Source of the DNA: CAYHWW01 sp964360145
Lineage (GTDB): Bacteria; Bdellovibrionota; UBA1018; CAYHWW01
Assembly: GCA_964360145.1 (NCBI GenBank)
Contig: CAYHWW010000024.1
Span: 1-31,677 of the forward strand
Reading direction: 5' to 3'
Length of the DNA: 31,677 nt
Shown here one piece after another: positions 1 to 7,077 of this stretch. Under the pieces are notes generated by a model. The model was given only the letters and a program-made list of their open reading frames with translations. It did not search any database and was not told where the DNA came from. How positions within the stretch are numbered: the stretch's first letter is position 1; each line of letters opens with the position of its first letter. The translations under genes were made by a program, and so were the position numbers.

Positions 1-159
1 CTATTTACTGCCGTAACCATTTGTAATTATTGAAATATCATCGGAATCTAAAACCTCCTCTTTTGAGGGGCGCGTGATCTTTAGTCCAGATAGTTAATGA
101 GAACTTTGGATTATTGGGATATGCACGTCGCGCCGCCCTTTCAGATTTGAGGTCGATCG
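1..159. other. leader region upstream of the phn-like operon
   Basis: AT-richer than the genes around it and without a convincing gene. A short hairpin (CTCCTC, TTTT loop, GAGGGG, one G-T pair) lies at about 55-70; read on the minus strand it is followed by TTTT, so it could be a weak terminator for a gene to the left. I see no clear -35/-10 pair and no obvious Pho box. A GAGG at 149-152 serves as Shine-Dalgarno for the ATG at 160. Confidence 0.35.
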
Positions 160-1755
160 ATGAGCCTGCCCCCCAGACTCATGAATTCCACACCACGCGT
201 GTGTACGCACGCGGTGACGCACCATCATGGTGCGTGTGCCGCATGCGACCAGGTGTGGGCACCCCGTTGGGTCGGGAAGTTCTCCCCGCGACGGTCGGGC
301 GAGGCGCCGAAGCGCCAGGCGTTCGGCGTAGCACCGCCCTGTTTCAGGGATGCCGCCACCGGACGCCGTCGTTCTCTTTTCTCCGCCAGCATCCTTCTCG
401 CCTTAGTCTTCACCCTCCTCTCACTTTTCTCTTCTCTCTCCGCTTTCGCACAACCTGAAACCGACGCCCTTCCCGCTGCCATACGTTACGAGAACGTAAG
501 GGATCCCGACGATATTCAGGAGGCTCAGGCCTTCGCCACCACCTGGTTGGCCGAGAACGCTGGCTTCCTGCGCCGCTACCGCGTCTTGAGGGCGAATAAC
601 CCCACGCTGCCCCTGCGCCCCGTGGTGCCCATCACCCATGTTGGCGACGATATCCCCCGCAACATCCGTTGGGTGACCCAGTCCCTGGTGGCCGCCGGTT
701 ATGACGTGGACGTGAAGCTCATCAACGAAGACGTCGCCCTGGACGAGTTGGAAGCCCAGCGGGCCGAGAGCGCGGAGCGGCTGAGCGTGATGCGCTACGG
801 CGCTGAAGCTGAATCCGTCAGATCTGAGGCGCTGTCGCCGGGTTATCGCGATAGCGCCATGGTCCCTGCGCCCGCAGAGGCCGCAGCCGCCCACTCCAGC
901 GCCTTCCAGATCGCCCGGACCCGCATTCATGAGATGTTCGGGCGCATGCGCCTTCGCGGCCGCGAGCTCATCGGCACGCCCCTGGGTTTCACCCTGTGGC
1001 CCAAGCTGGACCTCGATGCAGCCACGGTGCGTGCCGACCGCCGCAACGCCTACATCAATACCAGCATCGCCATCGTTACCACCGCTACCGGCTTTGCCAT
1101 GCGCGGCGTTGACGTTGTGCCCATCCTGCGGGCCTGCGTGGGCACGGGTTTTTGGGTCTATATCAATATCGCCAATGGCACCAAGCTGTCCAAGTTCATG
1201 GGCCAGGGCACCATCCTGCGCGAAGTGGTGACCAAGGCCGGCGAGATCCGCTGGGCCATCGATAAGAACCCCTTCTTCTCCCGGGTGGTCGTCTATGCGC
1301 GCTCCATGATCGCCAATGCCATCGTGTTCTCCTGCCTCTACGGCCCCGATGACGCCTTCGATGAGGGCCGCCTCGTCGTGGCCGCGACCAACAGCCTGTT
1401 CACCCTCTTCAGTCGGTTCTGGTTTGAGGAATGGCTGCAGAAGCATCAGGCCACGACCGACGTTGATGGCAAGCTCGTGACCGAGGAAGGGCAGCACGCT
1501 CCCCAGCAAACCGCCCGCTACCGCTTCTGGTTCGAGAACATCAATGGCCTCATGAAGGTCATGCACCTCGCCGGCGTACCCTACGCCAACATGATCTTCC
1601 CTGCCTCCGGCATCGTGGGCGCGTACTTCAATGCCAGGAAGACCTGGCCCTCCGCTGTGCGCTCCTTCAGAAGGTTCATCGGTTGGGCATCCGGCGCCAC
1701 CCCCAAGAACTGCGCTACCTACCTTGAGACCCCTAAGACCGGAGCGGCAACATGA
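160..1755 (+). CDS. membrane protein of unknown function, paralogue of 30209-31591
   Basis: I do not recognise a named family. After an unusual 70-residue N-terminal stretch there is a hydrophobic signal-like segment (about residues 73-95, ending SAFAQ). A soluble region follows with the motif HVGDDIPRNIRWV, then at least two or three membrane segments in the C-terminal half, with the motif NSLFTLFSRFWFEEW between them. The gene at 30209 shares both motifs in the same order (HVGDEVPTRIRWV and NSFFTLFSRFYFEEW), so the two are paralogues. ATG 160 has GAGG seven bases upstream. The paralogue starts directly at its signal peptide, though, so the real start here may be later: ATG 181 or GTG 253 are the in-frame options. 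The stop overlaps the next gene's ATG by four bases, which makes this the likely first gene of the phn-like operon. Its function in that operon is unknown. Confidence 0.8.
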   Translation: MSLPPRLMNSTPRVCTHAVTHHHGACAACDQVWAPRWVGKFSPRRSGEAPKRQAFGVAPPCFRDAATGRRRSLFSASILLALVFTLLSLFSSLSAFAQPETDALPAAIRYENVRDPDDIQEAQAFATTWLAENAGFLRRYRVLRANNPTLPLRPVVPITHVGDDIPRNIRWVTQSLVAAGYDVDVKLINEDVALDELEAQRAESAERLSVMRYGAEAESVRSEALSPGYRDSAMVPAPAEAAAAHSSAFQIARTRIHEMFGRMRLRGRELIGTPLGFTLWPKLDLDAATVRADRRNAYINTSIAIVTTATGFAMRGVDVVPILRACVGTGFWVYINIANGTKLSKFMGQGTILREVVTKAGEIRWAIDKNPFFSRVVVYARSMIANAIVFSCLYGPDDAFDEGRLVVAATNSLFTLFSRFWFEEWLQKHQATTDVDGKLVTEEGQHAPQQTARYRFWFENINGLMKVMHLAGVPYANMIFPASGIVGAYFNARKTWPSAVRSFRRFIGWASGATPKNCATYLETPKTGAAT

Positions 1756-2489
1756 TCCATTTCGAAAACGTCACTAAACGTTTTCCCGACGGCACGGCGG
1801 CCATGGATGCCGTCAACGTCAAAATCCAGAAGGGCGAGTTCATCTCCATCATTGGCCGCAGCGGTGCCGGCAAGTCCACTATGCTCCGCCTCATCAACTC
1901 CACCATCCTCCCCACCGAGGGCAAGGTGCATGTGCTGGGCTATCACCTGGGTGATCACGAGTCCGCACGCACCATGCGCATGGTGCGCCGCCAGGTGGGC
2001 TTTATCTTCCAGCAGTTCAACCTGATCAAGACGCACACCGTGCTCTCTAATGTGCTCATGGGCCGCCTGGGCTACATGGGCACCGTGCGAGGCACCCTGG
2101 GCCTGTTCTCCAAGGAAGACAAAGACAAGGCTGAGAACGTGCTGGTGGAAGTGGGCCTGAGGGAACAGATCAATAAGCGCGTGGATCAGCTTTCCGGTGG
2201 CCAGCAGCAGCGGGTAGCCATTGCCCGGGCCATCGTCCAGGAGCCCCAGATCATCCTTGCCGATGAGCCGCTGGCGTCCCTGGATCCCAAGCTCTCCGAA
2301 GTAGTCCTGGACCTCCTCTACAAATTCAACCAAGAGCGTAACATCACCGTGCTGGTCAACGTCCATGTCCTCGACCTAGCGAAGAGAAGGGCCACCCGCA
2401 TCATTGGCCTCCGCCAGGGAAAGCTGATTTTCGATGGCGCCCCCGCGGAGCTGACCTCGGAGAAAGTGAGCCAGGTGTATGGAGAATAA
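1752..2489 (+). CDS. phnC: phosphonate-type ABC transporter ATPase (PhnC-like)
   Basis: The ATP-hydrolysing subunit of an importer of the phosphonate/phosphite/phosphate-ester class, acting at the cytoplasmic face of the inner membrane. At 245 aa it has the usual family length. Visible motifs are Walker A GRSGAGKST at residues 35-43, the Q-loop within FIFQQFNL near 85-92, the signature LSGGQQQRV from 147, Walker B IILADE at 167-172, a D-loop SLD, and a switch His in VNVHVLD near the C-terminus. The overall pattern matches PhnC rather than PstB. The gene overlaps the stop of the upstream membrane-protein gene by four bases and overlaps the permease gene by eleven, so the three are probably translationally coupled. 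The imported compound cannot be read from the ATPase. Confidence 0.93.
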   Translation: MIHFENVTKRFPDGTAAMDAVNVKIQKGEFISIIGRSGAGKSTMLRLINSTILPTEGKVHVLGYHLGDHESARTMRMVRRQVGFIFQQFNLIKTHTVLSNVLMGRLGYMGTVRGTLGLFSKEDKDKAENVLVEVGLREQINKRVDQLSGGQQQRVAIARAIVQEPQIILADEPLASLDPKLSEVVLDLLYKFNQERNITVLVNVHVLDLAKRRATRIIGLRQGKLIFDGAPAELTSEKVSQVYGE

Positions 2490-3249
2490 GCGTGTGCGGA
2501 CGGGATTCACTGTGTTGTTCGTCACGCTCTTCGTCGCCGCGTTTTTCATTTCCTTGAACGCCGTGGAGTTCAGCCTGCCCCGCCTCATCGAGGGCGGCCC
2601 TTTCATGTGGGACTTCCTGAAGCGCATGTACCCGCCGAACTTCGGCGTGTTGAATAAGGTGTTTCAGGAGGTGCTGGTCACCATCCAGCTGGCGCTGGTG
2701 AGCACCACTCTTGCCATGTTCATTTCCGTGCCCATGGGGTTTCTCGCCTCCGAAAATGTGGTGAAGAATCGCCTCGTTGTGCAGTTCGTCCGGTTTCTCC
2801 TCAGCGCTGACCGGGCCATAGACGCCCTCATCCTCGCTCTTTTCTTCGTCTCCGCGGTGGGCCTGGGTCCCTTCCCTGGCACCCTGGCACTGGCTATCCA
2901 CTCCGTGGGCATGCTGGGCCAGCTCATGTACCATGCCATCGAATCCGTGGACAAAAAGCCCGTTGAAGCCATGGAATCCGTGGGAGCCAATTACATCAAT
3001 GTAATCCGTTGGGGCATCATCCCCCAGGTGCTGCCGTACTTCCTTTCTTACTACCTGCTGCGCTTCGAGCTCAACGTGAGGGCCGCCGTGGTCCTGGGCA
3101 TCGTGGGTGCCGGCGGCATCGGGTTTCTGCTTCAATCCTACATGCGGCTGTTCCAGTACCAGAACGTCTGCACCGTGGTGCTCACCATCCTGATCCTCGT
3201 CATGGCCATCGACATCATTTCATCCAAAATCAGGAAGAGGCTCGTCTAG
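2479..3249 (+). CDS. phnE: phosphonate-type ABC transporter permease (PhnE-like)
   Basis: The inner-membrane channel subunit, working as a homodimer with the ATPase encoded just upstream; only one permease gene is present, as in simple PhnCDE systems. Its 256 aa hold about six hydrophobic segments: one at residues 9-28, one near 60-85, and four more to the C-terminus. The EAA-type loop that docks onto the ATPase is visible as EAMESVGANYINVIRWGIIP. The C-terminal part carries the GIVGAGGIGFLL motif typical of PhnE. The ATG at 2479 lies inside the end of the ATPase gene, and the TAG stop is followed after six bases by the next gene. PhnE is the best family match; the substrate is not determined. 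Confidence 0.92.
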   Translation: MENKRVRTGFTVLFVTLFVAAFFISLNAVEFSLPRLIEGGPFMWDFLKRMYPPNFGVLNKVFQEVLVTIQLALVSTTLAMFISVPMGFLASENVVKNRLVVQFVRFLLSADRAIDALILALFFVSAVGLGPFPGTLALAIHSVGMLGQLMYHAIESVDKKPVEAMESVGANYINVIRWGIIPQVLPYFLSYYLLRFELNVRAAVVLGIVGAGGIGFLLQSYMRLFQYQNVCTVVLTILILVMAIDIISSKIRKRLV

Positions 3250-3255
3250 AGACAT

Positions 3256-5472
3256 ATGATGATCCAATCATTTTTCAGCTCAGCACTGCTCTCCCTGGCT
3301 CTGATGGCCACCGCGGCCCACGCCACCCCTCCTCCCCAGGTGGTGACGGCGGCCTCTCTCTGCGGCGCTCTGCTGAGCACGAGCACCCCGGGCGTGGAGT
3401 TGAGTGCGCTGCCGCATGAAGTGCGCTCTCTCATCAGCCGCAAGGGCCCCTATGGCTCCAATATGGCGGTACGCCTCTCGCCCTCGGGAGAGCCCGAGAT
3501 ATACGGCGTCGAGGCAGCGCTCAAGTACGCAAAGCCCGATGTCATCCGCCACAAGGACATGGTGCTGCAGATCACCGCCTCAGGCACGGTCTTCACCACC
3601 CAGATCGGTCGTCAGCGCGTGACAGTGACCAGCACCCCCGCCCTCAGCGGCTCCGCGGTTCAAAGCGATAACTACGGGGACGTGGACATCGAAACCGTGA
3701 TCATGGTCCAGTACGACACCTTCACGGAGAGTCATCTCCATGACCGGGGCAGCGTGGCTGCCCGGGCCCTGGCCCAGTACATGAAGTTCTACGTGCAGCA
3801 CGTCCTGTCCGACGGGCGCTACAGCGTCACCGACTTCAAGTCCGGCGAACTGGATCATGTGCCAGACAACGACTCGGCCCGCAGAACCAAGAGCAGGGCC
3901 ATCAAGTGGTCCGTGGCCGAACTCCTCGACGGCCATAAGAGCATCTCCATGGCGGATGGCAGTAGCCGGGTCATTACGCTGGAAGAGTCTCTGGTCAGCG
4001 AATCGAGGACCAAGATCGATTGGCGCTTGAGGGGGCCTACGCTGCCCTTCGTAGCGGAGGCCACCGGCATCCTGGAACAGGATATCGATGCCAATATACT
4101 CATTCAGTTTGCTGGACAACGGGGCGGCAACACCCCCGTGCTTCGCGTCGCCCAAGAAACCAGCGTGCCCGAGGTGGGGGCCACCGGCGCCCACGTGCGC
4201 ATCAAGGACACCGCGGGATTCTCACCACTGCGTCTCACTACCATTGCCTTTAAGCCGGAGCACGCCGAGTTGCTGAGGCAGCTCTCAGTGGTGACCCCGC
4301 CGCAAGATGTTTTCTATACCAACGCCAACCTGGTTAGCGTCACCCGCACCTACCGGCAGCTTGACGACTATTACAAGGTGATCAAACGCCTGGCCCGTCG
4401 TCTCTATTTCTGGAACGACTTGCCAGCTTTCGTGAGCTTCTATGGCCTCAATAATGTGTCCCTCGCCGGTTTCCAGAGGGATATGCTGGAAATCGTCGGC
4501 GCCAATTGCGATGGCCGCCCGGAGACCTGCACGAATATCGTCAGCGTCCTGCACCAGCTGCAGATCATCACTGAGATGCTGGTCAAGCGCCGGGAACAGC
4601 CCGGCATGGGCAACGTGGCCTATGAACGAGAGGCCATGACCAAGGGTTCCGCTTATCTCACGGCCCAGTTTCCAGGGATTACCATCCCATCTGACTTCGC
4701 GATTCTGCCAGAATTCATTGAAAGCTTGATCCGCAAGCGGGTGAATCAGGCCATGAGTGAAGACCCCAACGTCGCAAGGTACATCGACTTCGTGCTCTAC
4801 AATCAGGACACCCTCCAGATAGAGCCGATGCAGCAGAAGGCCTTTTTCATCACCTTCCGCCCTGACGACAGGTTCGTGAAGAACTTCCGCAGGGTCCTTC
4901 CCACTTTGGTGGAACATTACCCGCACATCCGCTTCTCCCAGCCTGAAGACCTGCACATGACCGTGAGCTATATTGGCAAGACGACGGGCACCGTATCCAC
5001 CAGGGTGCAGGAAATCTTCATGCGGTACAATCGGCGTTTCGCCTCCATGCCGTTCCACCTCGCCAATGGTTCCCTGCGCATCATCGGCTCCAACAATAAC
5101 CAAATCGGCGTTGTGTTTGATTCCAATGATATGCCTCCCGAGATGCTCGAAGCCATCCAGGCCATGAAGTTCGAGCTCGTGCAGGCTGGGTTGAGGCCGG
5201 ACAAGCATCTGGAGGACTTCCTTCCCCACGTTTCCCTGGGACATCTGCGGGATGCGTATTTCAGCCCCGAGGGGCATCGGGAAGTCCATGCGCTGCTGGG
5301 CAGTTCTGATGTGCCGCGCCGCCTGATGTCCACCAACGTCTCCGGGGGCGCGGAGCTGCTTACGGTGAACGAGGAGTTGCCGGTATCCGACTCCCCTCAG
5401 AGCCTCCGTTATTCTTCCATGACTTCCAACGGCATCGAGGGCCTCACTGTCGAGGACTTGGATCGTGACTAG
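3256..5472 (+). CDS. exported protein with C-terminal 2H (LigT-like) phosphoesterase domain
   Basis: A 738-aa protein with an N-terminal signal peptide (hydrophobic residues 5-21, cleavage near AAHA-TPP), so probably periplasmic. The first 500 residues match nothing I can name. The last third carries the two signature motifs of the 2H phosphoesterase superfamily: HMTV with H567 and T569, and HVSL with H658 and S660, about 90 residues apart as in LigT/ThpR 2',3'-cyclic phosphodiesterases. The two HxT/S motifs form the catalytic centre in that family. Inference: it opens or hydrolyses a cyclic or phosphodiester compound in the periplasm before uptake by the neighbouring PhnCDE-type transporter. 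The gene sits six bases after phnE and overlaps the HAD gene by eight bases. ATG codons occur at 3256 and 3259, with only a weak AGAG upstream. 2H proteins are usually about 180 aa and cytoplasmic, so the size and export are unusual. Confidence 0.8.
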   Translation: MMIQSFFSSALLSLALMATAAHATPPPQVVTAASLCGALLSTSTPGVELSALPHEVRSLISRKGPYGSNMAVRLSPSGEPEIYGVEAALKYAKPDVIRHKDMVLQITASGTVFTTQIGRQRVTVTSTPALSGSAVQSDNYGDVDIETVIMVQYDTFTESHLHDRGSVAARALAQYMKFYVQHVLSDGRYSVTDFKSGELDHVPDNDSARRTKSRAIKWSVAELLDGHKSISMADGSSRVITLEESLVSESRTKIDWRLRGPTLPFVAEATGILEQDIDANILIQFAGQRGGNTPVLRVAQETSVPEVGATGAHVRIKDTAGFSPLRLTTIAFKPEHAELLRQLSVVTPPQDVFYTNANLVSVTRTYRQLDDYYKVIKRLARRLYFWNDLPAFVSFYGLNNVSLAGFQRDMLEIVGANCDGRPETCTNIVSVLHQLQIITEMLVKRREQPGMGNVAYEREAMTKGSAYLTAQFPGITIPSDFAILPEFIESLIRKRVNQAMSEDPNVARYIDFVLYNQDTLQIEPMQQKAFFITFRPDDRFVKNFRRVLPTLVEHYPHIRFSQPEDLHMTVSYIGKTTGTVSTRVQEIFMRYNRRFASMPFHLANGSLRIIGSNNNQIGVVFDSNDMPPEMLEAIQAMKFELVQAGLRPDKHLEDFLPHVSLGHLRDAYFSPEGHREVHALLGSSDVPRRLMSTNVSGGAELLTVNEELPVSDSPQSLRYSSMTSNGIEGLTVEDLDRD

Positions 5473-6121
5473 AACGGTCTATGTGGACCTCGATTACACC
5501 ATCGGATTTTACGATGCGGCCAGCGATCATTGGGTTGTTTACGATGGCACGCTGCCCGCGTTGCAGAATCTCAAGGCCCATGCGCGTCTGGTTCTGCTCA
5601 CGGCCAATCGGAGGGATAAGGTTGAGAAGCTGTTCCAGGCGTTCCCAGACCTGGCGGCGCTCTTTGTCCAGACGATCACCTGCGAGGACTTCGCGCCTCA
5701 CTTCGTACGCATCACCGCAAGGCACATCGATTGGGTGCGCACAGGGCGAGTGGACAGCAAGACGCAGTTTTTGAGCTTCGTCCATCAGCTCTGGGAGCAG
5801 TCCCCAGCCGAGGTCTTGCCGGACGGCATGGTTTCCCCCATTGCCCCCCCTTTGGCTTACGAGGATTGGCAGCAGCGGGTTTACTTTCCGTTCATCGCCC
5901 CCAATAAAGCCGCGGTCTGCGGCAGGACGGACCTCTTGGTGGACGACGAGTTCAGCGTGGAGAAGCCCAATCCCATTTATCGCCTGATGATCGATGAGGG
6001 CAGGGCCCTTTACGCCGGCAAGCGTGGTGGAATAACCGCCACGGAGGGCCCTGACTGGGCCCGTATCGGAAGCATGGCGATGGATTTTTTAACAAAGAAA
6101 AAACAAGGGGTCGGCGCATGA
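5465..6121 (+). CDS. HAD-superfamily hydrolase
   Basis: A 218-aa cytoplasmic protein of the haloacid dehalogenase phosphatase fold. Motif I is VDLDYT with nucleophile D8 and general acid D10. Motif II is LLTANRR with T46. Motif III/IV is represented by K148 in APNKAA followed by LLVDDEF with D160 and D161, which bind the magnesium ion in this family. The insert between motifs II and III (about 100 residues) is a plausible cap domain. It starts with GTG at 5465, inside the end of the 2H gene, and its stop overlaps the ATG of the binding-protein gene, so translation is probably coupled. Inference: it removes phosphate from the imported or processed compound. Its substrate, and whether it is a 5'-nucleotidase-type or other phosphatase, cannot be told from the motifs. 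Confidence 0.82.
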   Translation: MTRTVYVDLDYTIGFYDAASDHWVVYDGTLPALQNLKAHARLVLLTANRRDKVEKLFQAFPDLAALFVQTITCEDFAPHFVRITARHIDWVRTGRVDSKTQFLSFVHQLWEQSPAEVLPDGMVSPIAPPLAYEDWQQRVYFPFIAPNKAAVCGRTDLLVDDEFSVEKPNPIYRLMIDEGRALYAGKRGGITATEGPDWARIGSMAMDFLTKKKQGVGA

Positions 6122-7008
6122 GAGCGATTTATTCGATATTGACCTTGGCCTGCCTGATGGCCCTTTCCGCCTGTTCCCCCCAGCCCGCGAACAAGGTACT
6201 GACCATCGGGTTCAACCCCGCAGAGAGCGCCGACGTGGTGGAGGCCAATGCCACCGTTCTCTCCAAGATTCTCAAAGAGAAAGCTGGCGTGGAGCTGAAG
6301 ACCTTCGTCGCCAGCGACTTCGGCGCCCTCATCGAAGCCATGCGCGCCGGTCGCGTGGACATCGGCTTCCTTCCCCCCTTTAGCTACGTGCTTGCCGAGA
6401 AGGTGGCCAACGCCAAGGTGCTCCTGAAGGCTGTGCGCAATGGCCATGCCCACTTTTATGGCGCCATCATCACCGCCAAGGACTACAAGAAGCTGGAAGA
6501 CCTCAAGGGCAAGACCATTGCTTGGACGGATCCCTCCAGCTCTTCAGGGCACATCGTGCCCAAGTACGAACTTCTGGAGCGGGGCATCGATCCAGATAAG
6601 TTTTTCAGCAAGCAGGTGTTCGCCGGCGGCCATGATGCCCTCGTCCTTGCCGTGGCCAATAAAACCGTGGATGCCGGCGCCACCTTCGTCAATGACCCCA
6701 GTGGCAAAGACAGCGCCTGGCAACTCTTTTTGAAGGATCCGGCGCAAGTCGCCCAGATCCGCATGCTCATGATCACCAAGCCCATTCCTGGCGACACCAT
6801 GTGCACCACCCAGAAGTTCTACGCTGCCAACACCAAGCTCGTGGATAAAATCACGAAGATCATGCTGGATCTGGGGAAAACCCCCGAGGGCTCCAAAGTA
6901 TTGAGGGAGCTTTATCGCATTGATTCCATGGTGGTGGCAAAGCCTGAGGATTATGATTCACTCCGCGCCGCCGCCCGTCGCTTAGGCATCGGAGAAATCC
7001 AGAACTAG
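6118..7008 (+). CDS. phnD: phosphonate/phosphite-type substrate-binding lipoprotein (PhnD-like)
   Basis: The periplasmic binding component of the PhnCDE-type importer. The N-terminus is a lipoprotein signal peptide with lipobox LSAC, so C19 is the likely lipidated residue. The mature part shows the PhnD/PF12974 pattern: GFNPAES near the start, RVDIGFLPPFSYVLA, a GKTIAWTDPSSSSGHIVP segment that in the family contributes the Ser/Thr phosphorus-binding loop, then FAGGHDALVLAVANKTVDAG. At 296 aa it is of normal length. The ATG at 6118 has AAGGGG at 6105-6110, seven bases upstream, and overlaps the HAD stop as ATGA. Having phnD last, after the 2H and HAD genes, is not the usual phnCDE order. It suggests all six genes act on one substrate. 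After the stop there is no clear terminator before the direct repeat at 7059. Confidence 0.93.
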   Translation: MRAIYSILTLACLMALSACSPQPANKVLTIGFNPAESADVVEANATVLSKILKEKAGVELKTFVASDFGALIEAMRAGRVDIGFLPPFSYVLAEKVANAKVLLKAVRNGHAHFYGAIITAKDYKKLEDLKGKTIAWTDPSSSSGHIVPKYELLERGIDPDKFFSKQVFAGGHDALVLAVANKTVDAGATFVNDPSGKDSAWQLFLKDPAQVAQIRMLMITKPIPGDTMCTTQKFYAANTKLVDKITKIMLDLGKTPEGSKVLRELYRIDSMVVAKPEDYDSLRAAARRLGIGEIQN

Positions 7009-7058
7009 CCTGTCAAACAATTCTGACCGAAGATGAGATGCCAGATGTTACATTTATT

Positions 7059-7076
7059 CATGCGCGACCCCTAAGC
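7059..7076 (+). repeat. left copy of 18-bp flanking direct repeat
   Basis: CATGCGCGACCCCTAAGC here and CATGCGCGACCCCTTAGC at 30058-30075 differ at one position. The pair brackets the whole accessory region. This copy lies between phnD and the stop codon of the radical SAM/ATPase ORF. It could be an attachment-site or recombination relic, or a repeated IS end; neither is proven. Confidence 0.6.
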
Positions 7077-7077
7077 G

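Noticed and set aside
421..1566. Long minus-strand open frame (381 codons) opposite the first membrane-protein gene
   Set aside because: It is the antisense shadow of a gene with a signal peptide, membrane segments and a paralogue; its translation is His/Gly-rich and matches no family.
4285..5289. Minus-strand frame of 334 codons opposite the 2H protein gene
   Set aside because: The plus-strand frame contains both 2H motifs and fits the operon; the opposite frame has no recognisable domain.
6106..6120. Third, inverted copy of the island repeat (AGGGGTCGGCGCATG)
   Set aside because: It has a one-base insertion and coincides with the phnD ribosome-binding site and start, so chance or a shared start motif is more likely than an attachment site.
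1..7008. Phosphonate degradation operon (C-P lyase or phosphonatase)
   Set aside because: No phnGHIJKLM, phnX or phnW gene is present; only transport, 2H and HAD genes are visible.
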